62,576 nt of DNA from an uncultured Alphaproteobacteria bacterium (GTDB lineage: Bacteria; Pseudomonadota; Alphaproteobacteria; Bin95). Below, piece by piece: positions 48,055 to 56,840 of the stretch; the first letter of the stretch is position 1, and each line of letters begins with the position of its first letter. The notes below the pieces were generated by a model, which saw nothing but the letters and a program-made list of their open reading frames with translations, had not been told where the DNA came from and did no database searches. The position numbers were made by a program, and so were the translations under genes. The stretch lies in contig CALAHN010000082.1 in assembly GCA_937891825.1 (NCBI GenBank), forward strand, positions 1-62,576, given 5' to 3'.

Positions 48055-49749
48055 ATGCGCCCGCACAGGACCTTGCCGCCGGAGCCAGCCGCAGCCTTGA
48101 TCGACATCGCCGAAAGCCCCTGGACGCCCGAGACGACCGATCCGCGCATCCCGCCGCGCGACCATGTCGTCAGCCGTTATCTGATCGACCGCTGGGCAGA
48201 GTCGCAGCCCGACAAGGTCTTCCTGAAATTCGATGACCCAGATTGCCCGAACGGCGGCGAGGAATGGACCTACAAGGCCTTCCGGGAGCGCGCGATCCGG
48301 GCCGGCCTCGGCTTCCAGCAGCTTGGCGTCCGCCAGGGCGATCACGTGGCGGTCTGGGGGCCGCCGGGGCGGGAGCACACGCTGGCCTATCTCGGGCTGC
48401 ACTATATCGGGGCCGTTTATGTGCCGATCAACACCGCCTATCGCGGGAACCTGCTGGCCCACGTGCTGGCGATTTCCGACGCCAAAGTCGCCGTCGTGCA
48501 TGCGGAGCTTTGCCCGCGCCTGACAGGCGTCGACCTCGCCCAGTTGGAGCGGATCGTGACCTTCGGCGGCGACGCCGACACCCCGCTCCCGACCGTCGCC
48601 TACGCCGACGCGCTCTTGCCGGAAGCTGGGACGCTCGCCCCGCTGGAGCGGCCGATCGAGCCCTGGGACCCGATGGCGATCATCTTCACATCGGGCACGA
48701 CCGGGCCGTCCAAGGGCGTGCTCGCCTCATATCTGCACCTTTATACCAACGCCGGCCCGGTCACCTGGCCGATGGTGACGGGCGAGGACCGCTGGCTGCA
48801 GAACTTCCCGATGTTCCATATCGCCGGCATGGCGACGATGTACGTGATGCTGACGCGCGGCGGCTCGGTCGGCATGGTCGAGCGGTTCGATACAAGCACG
48901 TTCTGGGACTCCGTCCGCCGCACCGGCTGCACCGCGGGGTTCCTGCTCGGCGCCATGGCGACCTTCCTGGAGAAAGCCCCGCCCGCCGACGACGACGCCA
49001 GGAGCCCCATGCGGCTCCTGTTCATGGTGCCGCTCTCCGGCGATATCGCGGCCTTTTCGAGGCGCTTCGGGGTCGATGTCTACACGATCTTCAACATGAC
49101 CGAGATCTCGACGCCGATCATCTCCGAGGCCAATCCGCTCCGTCGCGGCGTCTGCGGCAAGCAGCGCGAGGGCGTCGAGGTGCGCCTGACGGACGCCAAC
49201 GATTGCGAAGTGCCGCTGGGCCAGGTCGGCGAAATGCTCGTCCGCACGGACCGGCCCTGGGGCATGAACTCCGGCTATTACAAGAACCCGGAAGCGACGG
49301 CGAAAGCCTGGCGCAATGGCTGGTTCCACACCGGCGACGCCTTCACCCGGGACGCCGACGGCTACTACTATTTCGTCGACCGCATGAAGGACGCCATCCG
49401 CCGGCGGGGCGAGAACATCTCCTCCCTGGAGGTCGAAGCGGAAGTCCAGGCGCACCCCGATGTCCGGGAGGCCGCCGCTATCGCCGTGCCGAGCGTGCAT
49501 GGCGAGGACGAGGTGTTGGTCTGCGTGGCGCCCCAGCCCGGCCGCCGGATCGACCCGCCCGACCTGATCGCCTTCCTCAAGCCACGCATGGCCTATTTCA
49601 TGATCCCCCGCTACGTCCGCATCCTCCCCGAACTGCCGAAGACGCCGACGACCAAGGTGATGAAGCACGAGCTCCGCGCCGAGGGCATCACCCAGGACAC
49701 CTGGGACCGCGAAGCCGCAGGCATCGTCGTCAAGGGCGAGCGGTTCTAG
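48055..49749 (+). CDS. AMP-dependent acyl-CoA synthetase/ligase
   Basis: 564-residue ligase that makes acyl-AMP then acyl-CoA. P-loop IIFTSGTTGPSKGVLAS, NMTEISTP and the hinge YYFVDRMKDAIRRRGENIS are present; Lys near TKVMKHELR is catalytic. The start is uncertain: the ATG at 48055 lacks a ribosome site and 47983 is another option. Similar to crotonobetaine/carnitine ligases by length and motif; substrate unknown. Confidence 0.9.
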   Translation: MRPHRTLPPEPAAALIDIAESPWTPETTDPRIPPRDHVVSRYLIDRWAESQPDKVFLKFDDPDCPNGGEEWTYKAFRERAIRAGLGFQQLGVRQGDHVAVWGPPGREHTLAYLGLHYIGAVYVPINTAYRGNLLAHVLAISDAKVAVVHAELCPRLTGVDLAQLERIVTFGGDADTPLPTVAYADALLPEAGTLAPLERPIEPWDPMAIIFTSGTTGPSKGVLASYLHLYTNAGPVTWPMVTGEDRWLQNFPMFHIAGMATMYVMLTRGGSVGMVERFDTSTFWDSVRRTGCTAGFLLGAMATFLEKAPPADDDARSPMRLLFMVPLSGDIAAFSRRFGVDVYTIFNMTEISTPIISEANPLRRGVCGKQREGVEVRLTDANDCEVPLGQVGEMLVRTDRPWGMNSGYYKNPEATAKAWRNGWFHTGDAFTRDADGYYYFVDRMKDAIRRRGENISSLEVEAEVQAHPDVREAAAIAVPSVHGEDEVLVCVAPQPGRRIDPPDLIAFLKPRMAYFMIPRYVRILPELPKTPTTKVMKHELRAEGITQDTWDREAAGIVVKGERF

Positions 49750-49788
49750 GCGGTCTCAGGCTGCGTAGGGCAGAGAGAGGATCGCACG

Positions 49789-50094
49789 ATGACCGCGCCC
49801 AACACGCCGCCCGACGCCGCGCCCCGCCTCCCGCCGCCGCAAACCGCGTCCTATCGGCGGACGCCGGTCTTCGACGCCGACAGCATTCCGGCGGCCTTGA
49901 AGGGCGATCACAGCACGAAGGCCGGCGTCTGGGCATTGATCCACGTGGAGCGCGGCGCGCTTCGCTACCGACAGGATGCGCCGCCGGTCGATGTGATCCT
50001 GACCGCAGGCGAAACCCTCGCCGTCCCGCCGCAGGCGGTCCATCGGGTCGAGCCGCATGCCGACATGGCGTTCTTCGTCGAATTCTGGCGCTAA
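49789..50094 (+). CDS. DUF1971 cupin protein
   Basis: 101-residue single cupin. ALKGDHSTKAGVWALIHVERG, GETLAVPPQAVHRVEP and FFVEFWR are the DUF1971 signature, found as N-terminal part of TehB proteins and alone. A small-ligand or metal sensor or isomerase role is possible. AGAGAGG precedes the ATG. Confidence 0.88.
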   Translation: MTAPNTPPDAAPRLPPPQTASYRRTPVFDADSIPAALKGDHSTKAGVWALIHVERGALRYRQDAPPVDVILTAGETLAVPPQAVHRVEPHADMAFFVEFWR

Positions 50095-50125
50095 GCAAAG
50101 CGGGAGCGCCGCCTCACCCCGCAAC

Positions 50126-52042
50126 CTAAAGCCGCGGCACGTCGAAGGCTTCGGGCGGGAGGCCGGCGCGGGCGCGGGCGGCCATGCGGGCGAGGGCCGC
50201 CTCGAACTCCCGGACATAGCGGACGCCGCTGAAGACGCCTGTCCGCGCCGCTTCGGCCGCGAGCGTCGCCCGGGCCTGGCGCCGCGCCTCCGGGTCCCGA
50301 GCGAGGGCGACGGCGCGGGCCACATAGCTTTCCGGCGTCGTCGCGATCAGCGCCGAAAGGCCGACCCTCGCCAGCAAGCTGGCGGCGACGCGCGAGGGAT
50401 ACGTGCGTCCGGCAAGCGTGACGCCCGGCAGCCCCATGAAGAGCGCGTCGTGGGTCATGGTGTGGCCGTTGTAGGGGAACGTATCCAGGAAGAAATCGGC
50501 GAACCGGAGACGGCAGAGGTGATCCGCCGTCGGCAGCGACGGCGCCCTGATTACCCGGTCCGAGGCGACGCCGCGACGGCCCAATTCCGCAACGATGCCG
50601 TCGCCCGAAACCCGGTTGATCTGCCAGACCCACAGCACCGCGGTTTCCGCCTGGCGAAGCACGGCCGCCCACATATCCAGCGTCGCCGGACCGATCTTCC
50701 GGGCCTGATTGAACGCCGCCATCACCACACGATCCTCGGGCAAGCCGAGATCGGCGCGCGTCTTGAAGCGGTCGGACACGGCGCGCCGGCTATCGCTCGG
50801 CATGAAGCCGCCCGGAAGGCGCACGACCTGCTCATCGAACGCTGCGCGCGAACCGTCGGGCACGGTCAGATTGTCTGCTATGATGTAGTCGATCGCGGGC
50901 GAACCCATCGTCGCGAGGAAGCCCAGCCAGTTCACCTGAACGGGCGCCGCGCGCGCTGCGGTAATGATGCTGCGCCCATCGTTCCCGTAGCCGTCGATGT
51001 CGATCAGAACATCCAATCGATCCCTGCGGATCCGCTCCAAGGCCGCCCCATCGTCGAGCGGCGCGAGGTCGACCGCATGTTCGGCGCTCGCCAGCAGCGC
51101 CGTCTCGAAGGCGTCGCGCGGTCCGTCGGCATAGGGATAAAGGAAAATCTCGAACCGCGCTCGGTCATGGGCCGCAAGCATTTCCCGGACGAGATGGCCC
51201 GTCGCATGGTCGCGGAGCGTGCGCGAAAAGTACCCGACGCGTATCCGCCCCTTGTTCGCGTCCGCGGGCGCCTTCCAGGCCGGCAAGGCCGCCGCGGCTT
51301 TGGCGAGATGGCGGGCGTGATTGCGGCTCGCGGCGCGAAACGCCTCGGGATCGAGGCATATAAAAAGCAGGACGTAGGGATTGAACGGCTGGCCCGCTCG
51401 AACCATCGCCTGCGCTTGTCGCGCCAGGGCGTCGATTCCATCCCACTTCAGCATGTCGAGCTTCAGATAGAGCACGGTCGCGAGCTTATTCCGGTAAAGC
51501 TCGGGCGCAAGCGTCAACGCGCGCTCCATGGCGGCGAGCGCCGCCACATGCCGGCCGTCGCGCGAGAACGAGGCCGCCATGTTCGCCCAGGCCCGGTGGT
51601 GGCCCCTTTCGCCCGCCACGCAAGCCCGGAAGGCCGCGATGGCTTCCCGATCCCGGCCCTGATGTTGCAGGGCGAGGCCCAGCGTGTTGAAGGCATTAGC
51701 GCTATCGGGGTCGGCCGCGAGCGCCGACCGCGCCTGGCGCTCCGCCTCCGGAAACTGCCCCTTGGCGAAAGCGATGGTCGCGAGATTGTTCAGGATATCG
51801 GCCCGCGGCGCGGCCGGATCGGCAAGCGCGGCTTCATAAAGCGCCCGCGCCGCCTCAAGCTCGCCGCGCCCATGGGCGGCGACGGCGTTCTGAAACACAG
51901 ACGGCAATCCGGACCCCACAAGCGTTTCGGGCAATGCGTTGCGACGAGCACGCCGCCAAGCCGCGCGCCCATGCTCCGAGCTTCTGCGGCCAAGATCAAG
52001 CGGGCTGGGCGGGGCGCGGCGAATATCGCCCGTATTCGCCAC
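50126..52042 (-). CDS. TPR-containing GT41 glycosyltransferase (O-GlcNAc transferase/SPY-like)
   Basis: 638-residue protein with about four TPR units (55-190) and the GT41 catalytic domain: RIRVGYFSRTLRDHATGHLV, YIIADNLTVPDGS, FNQARKIGPATLDMWAAVLR, FADFFLDTFPYNGHTMTHDAL and GLPGVTLAGRTYPSRVAAS. Cytoplasmic; transfers a sugar from UDP-sugar to Ser/Thr. The frame opens with GTG at 52042 without a clear ribosome site; the true start could be further in. Divergent from a Fic gene 71 bases away. Confidence 0.92.
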   Translation of the reverse strand: MANTGDIRRAPPSPLDLGRRSSEHGRAAWRRARRNALPETLVGSGLPSVFQNAVAAHGRGELEAARALYEAALADPAAPRADILNNLATIAFAKGQFPEAERQARSALAADPDSANAFNTLGLALQHQGRDREAIAAFRACVAGERGHHRAWANMAASFSRDGRHVAALAAMERALTLAPELYRNKLATVLYLKLDMLKWDGIDALARQAQAMVRAGQPFNPYVLLFICLDPEAFRAASRNHARHLAKAAAALPAWKAPADANKGRIRVGYFSRTLRDHATGHLVREMLAAHDRARFEIFLYPYADGPRDAFETALLASAEHAVDLAPLDDGAALERIRRDRLDVLIDIDGYGNDGRSIITAARAAPVQVNWLGFLATMGSPAIDYIIADNLTVPDGSRAAFDEQVVRLPGGFMPSDSRRAVSDRFKTRADLGLPEDRVVMAAFNQARKIGPATLDMWAAVLRQAETAVLWVWQINRVSGDGIVAELGRRGVASDRVIRAPSLPTADHLCRLRFADFFLDTFPYNGHTMTHDALFMGLPGVTLAGRTYPSRVAASLLARVGLSALIATTPESYVARAVALARDPEARRQARATLAAEAARTGVFSGVRYVREFEAALARMAARARAGLPPEAFDVPRL

Positions 52043-52048
52043 ATACTG

Positions 52049-52112
52049 TGCGGAGAATACGGTTGCTTATGCGGCGAAAAACTGGCCTAATCCCCGCAAG
52101 AGGTGCGGAGAA
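52049..52112. promoter_or_regulatory. Repeated TGCGGAGAA motif in the GT41-Fic divergent gap
   Basis: TGCGGAGAA at 52049-52057, TGCGGCGAA at 52070-52078 and TGCGGAGAA at 52104-52112, all in one orientation. The first two are 21 bases apart, two helical turns. The last includes the Fic ribosome site. A regulator binding site is possible. Confidence 0.35.
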
Positions 52113-52113
52113 A

Positions 52114-53232
52114 ATGCCCGACTATATCCATGAGCGTGATGACTGGCCGGCGTTTCGCTGGGACCACAAGGTCCTGGGCGCGCGTCTTGCGGCCGTCCGC
52201 CACAAGCAGGGCCGTCTGCTTGGCCGCATGGAAGGGCTCGGCTTCGCGCTGCGCGATGAAGCACGCCTGCAGACGCTGACAGACGACGTTCTCAAATCCA
52301 GCGAAATCGAAGGCGAGATACTGGACCGGGAGCAGGTGCGATCGTCAATCGCCCGACGGCTCGGGATCGAGATCGGCGCTCTGACGCCGGGCGACCGCGA
52401 TGTCGAGGGCGTCGTCGAGATGATGCTCGATGCGACCCAGCGTTTCGACGCGCCGCTCACCGCCGAGCGCTTGCACGGCTGGCATGCAGCGCTCTTTCCA
52501 ACCGGGCGCCGCGGTTTGAGCCAGATCATCGTCGGCGCATGGCGCGACGATAGCGGCGGGCCGATGCAAGTCGTCTCTGGCCCCTACGGCAAGGAACGGG
52601 TGCATTACGAAGCCCCGGCTGCGGCGCGCCTCGCGGCGGAGATGCAGGCCTTCCTCGCCTGGTTCGGCGGCGAGCAGGCGCTGGACCCGGTGCTGATCGC
52701 CGCCCTGGCGCATTTGCGGTTTGTCACGATCCATCCCTTCGACGACGGCAATGGCCGCATCGCGCGGGCGATCGCCGACATGCAGCTTGCCCGCTCCGAA
52801 GGCAGTTCCGAGCGCTTCTACAGCATGTCCTCGCAGATCCGGGCCGAGCGCAACGCCTATTACGACATCCTGGAAGCGACGCAGAAAGGCGACATGGAGA
52901 TCACCGACTGGCTGCTCTGGTTCCTCTCTCGCCTGGAGCAGGCGATCAACGGCGCCGAAGCGCTTCTCGCCGGCGTCATGCAGAAGGCGCGGTTCTGGGA
53001 AGCGCATCGGAGCGCCGGCCTGAACGACCGCCAGCAGGACATGCTCAACCGGCTGCTGAACGGCTTTCGCGGCAATCTCACGTCATCGAAATGGGCAAAG
53101 ATCCAGAAATGCTCGCCGGACACGGCGCTCCGCGACATCACCGATCTGATCGAGCGCGGCATTCTCCGGAGAAACGAGGCCGGCGGCCGCAGCACCAGCT
53201 ATGCGCTCAGCGACGCCGATGGCGATGTCTGA
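52114..53232 (+). CDS. Fic-domain protein, class II, with C-terminal winged helix (DUF4172 type)
   Basis: 372-residue Fic enzyme expected to transfer AMP from ATP to a protein. The Fic loop is H207-PFDDGNG-R215. The self-inhibitory helix S62-S-E-I-E66-G67 lies N-terminal, so the enzyme is normally restrained. WPAFRWDHKVLG marks DUF4172, and the C-terminal helices (TSSKWAKIQKCSPDTALRDI) form a winged helix that may bind DNA. GGAGAAA precedes the ATG; no antitoxin gene is adjacent. Confidence 0.92.
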   Translation: MPDYIHERDDWPAFRWDHKVLGARLAAVRHKQGRLLGRMEGLGFALRDEARLQTLTDDVLKSSEIEGEILDREQVRSSIARRLGIEIGALTPGDRDVEGVVEMMLDATQRFDAPLTAERLHGWHAALFPTGRRGLSQIIVGAWRDDSGGPMQVVSGPYGKERVHYEAPAAARLAAEMQAFLAWFGGEQALDPVLIAALAHLRFVTIHPFDDGNGRIARAIADMQLARSEGSSERFYSMSSQIRAERNAYYDILEATQKGDMEITDWLLWFLSRLEQAINGAEALLAGVMQKARFWEAHRSAGLNDRQQDMLNRLLNGFRGNLTSSKWAKIQKCSPDTALRDITDLIERGILRRNEAGGRSTSYALSDADGDV

Positions 53233-53374
53233 CGACTCTGGGCGATCGAGGTTGGTCACGCCGCCGCCCGCGTTGCTACGCGCCGGGGCAAAGGTCTGTT
53301 AAAGCAAACGCCTTAAGCTGGAGCGATGGCGCGGCGTTGCGCCGTGCCTTGCCGATGAATGAGTGGAAGACGCC

Positions 53375-54085
53375 ATGGTCGATGACGCCGCCGCCCGCTA
53401 TGAAAGCGGGGCCTATCTGGCCGCCAATCCCGATTGGCATATGGAGGATTCGCCCTGGAAGGCGGCGAATATCGCGCGGCTGCTCGAAGAGACGGCGCCA
53501 GCGTTCGCGACGGCCGTCGAGGTCGGCTGCGGCGCCGGGTTGATCCTGCAGGAACTGGCGCGCCGCATGCCGGACCGGCAATGGGCGGGCTATGACATCT
53601 CGCCCGACGCCGAGGCGTTCTGGGCGCGCTGGGCCGATGGCCCCGTGCGCTATGCCCGCGCCGATTTCCTTGAGGCCGGCGAGCCTGTCGACCTGGCGCT
53701 CGCGATCGACGTCTTCGAGCATGTCGAGGATTATATCGGCTTTCTGAAGCGTCTCCGCGCCAAGGCGAAGACCTTTGTCTTCCACATACCGCTCGACATG
53801 AACGCCCAGGGCCTGATCCGGGGCAGCATGCTGAAATCCCGCGCCGCGGTCGGTCACCTGCATTATTTCTCGAAGCCGACGGCGCTCGCGACCCTCCAGG
53901 ACGCGGGATACCGCATCCTGGAGGCCCGCTTCACCGCAAGCTCCCAGCATGCCGGCCGGTCGAGCCGACCGCTGCGCACCCGGATCGCCAACCTGCCCCG
54001 CCGCCTGCTGTTCCCGGTCATGCCCGACCGGACGGCGCTGCTGTTCGGCGGCTACAGCTTGCTCGTGCTGGCGGAAGCAGAGTAA
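53375..54085 (+). CDS. Class I SAM-dependent methyltransferase
   Basis: 236 residues. Motif I is VEVGCGAGLILQELA; D in the second strand (WAGYDISPDAEAFW) binds the ribose, and LALAIDVFEHVEDY is motif IV. The C-terminal HYFSKPTALATLQDAGY is common in small-molecule or lipid methyltransferases. GGAAGA precedes the ATG; a GTG 12 bases earlier is possible. Substrate unknown. Confidence 0.88.
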   Translation: MVDDAAARYESGAYLAANPDWHMEDSPWKAANIARLLEETAPAFATAVEVGCGAGLILQELARRMPDRQWAGYDISPDAEAFWARWADGPVRYARADFLEAGEPVDLALAIDVFEHVEDYIGFLKRLRAKAKTFVFHIPLDMNAQGLIRGSMLKSRAAVGHLHYFSKPTALATLQDAGYRILEARFTASSQHAGRSSRPLRTRIANLPRRLLFPVMPDRTALLFGGYSLLVLAEAE

Positions 54086-54122
54086 CGGTTACGCGCGAGC
54101 GCGCCCGCTCCAGGAGCTTCCA

Positions 54123-55022
54123 GTGACATCGACGCCGATCAACCGCCCAATCGTCGGGGGTCTCTGGATGCTCGGCGCGGTCGCCAGCTTCGCCGGCATG
54201 CAGATCGCCGGCCGGGAGCTTTCCGGCGGCTATGACGCCGTCGCCATTCTGGTCTACCGCAGCCTGGTCGGCCTTGTCCTGATCGCGCCGATCGCGCTGG
54301 CGTTCGGCGGCCTGACGAACTTCCGCACCCGCCGGCCGTTCGGGCATCTGACCCGCAATATCGTGCATTTCGCCGGCCAGTACGGCTGGTTCTACGGGAT
54401 CGCGCATCTGACGATGGCGGACGTGACGGCTCTGTCCAGCGTCACCCCGATCTTCGGCGTCCTCATGGCGGTCGCTTTCCTGGGGGAGCGGCTGACCTGG
54501 CCGCGCGCCATGGTGATCGGCTGCGGGTTTCTGGGCGTCCTGATCGTCGTCCGGCCGGGCGTCATTCCGCTTGAAGCAGCGGCCGGGATTACCGTGTTCG
54601 GCGCGCTTTGCTATGCGATCTCGATCACGATGGTGAAAGCGCTGACCGCGTCCGAGCCGCCCTTGCGCATCGTCTTCTTCATGATGGCGCTGCAAACCGT
54701 CATCGCCGTCGCCCTGACCGGCGGCGACCTCCCGATGCCGAGCGACGGCGACTGGCCCTGGATCGTCCTGGTCGGCGTCGGCGGGCTTGCCGCCCATTAT
54801 TGCATGGCCCGCGCCGTCAGCGTCGCCGACGCCAGCGTCGTCATGCCAGTCAACTTCCTGCAATTGCCCGCCATGGCGCTCGCCGGACTGCTGCTCTATG
54901 CCGAACATATCGACCCCTACACGCTGGCCGGCGGGGCGCTCATCCTGGCGGCCACCTATCTGAACATCGCCTGGTCCCGGCGCCGCGCCCAGGCGGCGGC
55001 TCGAGCGAAGCCTGGCGGTTGA
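54123..55022 (+). CDS. EamA/DMT-family permease
   Basis: 299-residue membrane protein with ten helices in two EamA repeats (GLWMLGAVASFAGMQIAG, LSSVTPIFGVLMAVAFLGER). GTG start, 6 bases after CAGGAGC. A metabolite exporter; 38 bases after the methyltransferase and probably co-transcribed. Confidence 0.9.
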   Translation: MTSTPINRPIVGGLWMLGAVASFAGMQIAGRELSGGYDAVAILVYRSLVGLVLIAPIALAFGGLTNFRTRRPFGHLTRNIVHFAGQYGWFYGIAHLTMADVTALSSVTPIFGVLMAVAFLGERLTWPRAMVIGCGFLGVLIVVRPGVIPLEAAAGITVFGALCYAISITMVKALTASEPPLRIVFFMMALQTVIAVALTGGDLPMPSDGDWPWIVLVGVGGLAAHYCMARAVSVADASVVMPVNFLQLPAMALAGLLLYAEHIDPYTLAGGALILAATYLNIAWSRRRAQAAARAKPGG

Positions 55023-55044
55023 GAGGCACAGCCGTCGCGCGATC

Positions 55045-55150
55045 TAGAGCATGGCGCGTCCAGTTGGACGCGCGGTCCATGCTCTATCTTATTGATAGCG
55101 ATCAAATTATCCAACCTTAGGCGATTCCGCCTAAGGTTGGTTTGATCTAA
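55045..55150 (+). repeat. Dispersed palindromic repeat, copy B (complete)
   Basis: Three parts. A first hairpin has TAGAGCATGG / CCATGCTCTA outside and CGCGTCCA / TGGACGCG inside (55045-55086). The spacer holds TTGATAGCGATCAA. A perfect 13-base-pair hairpin CCAACCTTAGGCG-ATTC-CGCCTAAGGTTGG follows (55111-55140), and TTTGATCTAA ends the copy. It lies between convergent genes, and the CTA at 55147-55149 is the minus-strand stop of the CoA ligase. Confidence 0.88.
55092..55105. promoter_or_regulatory. FNR/FixK consensus inside repeat copy B
   Basis: TTGAT-AGCG-ATCAA is a perfect FNR-family half-site pair within the repeat spacer. It lies between convergent gene ends, so it has no obvious target promoter here. 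Confidence 0.45.
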
Positions 55151-56766
55151 CGCTGCTTCAGGCTGCGCATGTCGAAGGCGTTCGCCAAGGCGCGCGGGTC
55201 CTCGCCGTCCTTGAAGATCATGTGCTTCTGGACCTTCTGGGTGCCGGTCACGGGCAAGGCGTCGACGAACACGATCCAGCCGGGAGCCTTGAAGTAGGCG
55301 AGCTCCGCGAAGCAATGGTCGAACAGCCGCCGCGCAAGGGCGGCGCTTGGGGCGGCGCGCCTTGGGACGATGCAGGCCATCACCTCTTCGTCGCGGAGCG
55401 CGTCCTCGACCGCCAGCACGGCGACCTGCTCGACCGCATCCAGGGGCTGCAGGCAGGCTTCGACCTCGGCGGCGGCGATGTTTTCGCCGGACCGGCGGAT
55501 GATGTTCTTCTTGCGGTCGACGAAGATCAGCAAGCCCGACGCATCCTGGATCACGGTGTCGCCGGTATGCAGCCAACCGCCCTGCCATGCGGCCTCGGTC
55601 GCTTCCGGCAGGTTGAGATAGCCTGAGAACGCGCCGCGCCTGGGCGTCGCCGCCGAGTGGCGGACCAGCAATTCCCCTGGCTCGCCGGCGGGAACCGGCC
55701 GGTCGTCCCGATCGACGACGCGCGCCTCCAGTCCGGGGCGCGGCCGGCCGAAAGCGCGGGTATCGATGCTGCGCGGCTCTTCGGCGTCGGCGAAGATGCG
55801 GCACATCTCGGTCATCCCCCAAAGCTCGATCAGCGGGAAGCCGAAGCGCGCCTCGAACGCCCCATGCAAGGATGGTTCGACGCCCGCCCCCGCGCCCCAA
55901 CGCACGGTATGGGCCCGGTCGTCCGGGCCTGGATCCGCCTTCATGAGCGCCGGAATGACGATGCCGAGATAGTGGACGCCCGTCGCCTGCGTCTCGCGGA
56001 TTTCGGCCCACCATTTCTGGCGGCTGAAGCGTTCGGTCGCGATCTGGCAATTGCCGGTCAGGAGCATGCCGAAGAACAGCACGATGCCGGCGTTCACATG
56101 AAACAGCGGCAGCGGGTTGTAGACGCGCTCGACCCCCTCGCCCAGCGTCATGCGGCCGCCGACCGTCGCGTACCAGGCGCCGACCTCAAGCTCATAGGCA
56201 TGGGAGAGCATGCAGCCCTTGGGCCGCCCGGTCGTCCCGGAGGTGTAGAGCAAGCTCGCCTCGCTCGCGGGCGTCGGCGGCCCCAGCAGCGGCGGCGGCG
56301 TCGGGGCCTCCGGCGCGACGAAGCCGGAGGCGGACAGCGTCACGAGCGCCAGGTCCCGGCCGGACGCCGCGATCCCCGCCTCGGCCAGTGCCGCCAGCTC
56401 CGGGCCGGCGAGCAGGAATTCGGCGCCGGAATCCTTCAGGAGAAAGCCGATTTCCGCCGCCCGGTAGTCCGGATTGACCGGCGTCCACGAAATCCCGAGG
56501 GCGTTCGCCGCGAGCTTGAACAGCAGCATCTCCGGCCGGTTCGCGAGCAGGCAGGCGATCCTGTGCCCGTGGCCATAGCCCGCCGCCTGGAGCGTTGACG
56601 TGTAGTCAGCGACGACGGCGGCGCAGTCGCCATAGGTCATCGCGAAGCCGCCCGCATGATAAGGCCGCCCAGCATCCGAGGGCATGACGAGCAAGGCGTT
56701 CTCTGAATATTTCGTCACTGCGGCTGCAAAAACTTCGCCGACTGTCAAACCGTCACATTGGATCAT
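55147..56766 (-). CDS. AMP-binding acyl-CoA ligase
   Basis: 539-residue adenylate-forming enzyme. Motifs: LLYTSGTTGRPKGCMLSH, LIELWGMTEM, and WLHTGDTVIQDASG with RKKNIIRRSGENIA; the catalytic Lys is in GTQKVQKHMIF. Start set at MIQCDGLTVGEVF; the frame continues 31 codons upstream without further domain sequence. Divergent from the TauD-like gene, whose start it nearly meets. TAG stop supplied by repeat copy B. Confidence 0.92.
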   Translation of the reverse strand: MIQCDGLTVGEVFAAAVTKYSENALLVMPSDAGRPYHAGGFAMTYGDCAAVVADYTSTLQAAGYGHGHRIACLLANRPEMLLFKLAANALGISWTPVNPDYRAAEIGFLLKDSGAEFLLAGPELAALAEAGIAASGRDLALVTLSASGFVAPEAPTPPPLLGPPTPASEASLLYTSGTTGRPKGCMLSHAYELEVGAWYATVGGRMTLGEGVERVYNPLPLFHVNAGIVLFFGMLLTGNCQIATERFSRQKWWAEIRETQATGVHYLGIVIPALMKADPGPDDRAHTVRWGAGAGVEPSLHGAFEARFGFPLIELWGMTEMCRIFADAEEPRSIDTRAFGRPRPGLEARVVDRDDRPVPAGEPGELLVRHSAATPRRGAFSGYLNLPEATEAAWQGGWLHTGDTVIQDASGLLIFVDRKKNIIRRSGENIAAAEVEACLQPLDAVEQVAVLAVEDALRDEEVMACIVPRRAAPSAALARRLFDHCFAELAYFKAPGWIVFVDALPVTGTQKVQKHMIFKDGEDPRALANAFDMRSLKQR

Positions 56767-56840
56767 GGTTTCGCTGGCCGTCCTGCCCCTGACGCCCCTA
56801 CACTGTCGCGCAGGGCATATGACTGTGGCAAGGATCGACC

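Noticed and set aside
45999-48149. 716-codon minus-strand frame opposite the EF-G-like gene
   Set aside because: Shadow; the EF-G frame has all GTPase and domain IV motifs.
50057-52090. 677-codon plus-strand frame opposite the GT41 gene
   Set aside because: Shadow; Arg/Gly/Pro-rich with no domain, while the minus strand encodes GT41.
52114-53232. Fic gene as half of a toxin-antitoxin pair
   Set aside because: The inhibitory helix is within the protein and no small antitoxin frame is adjacent.
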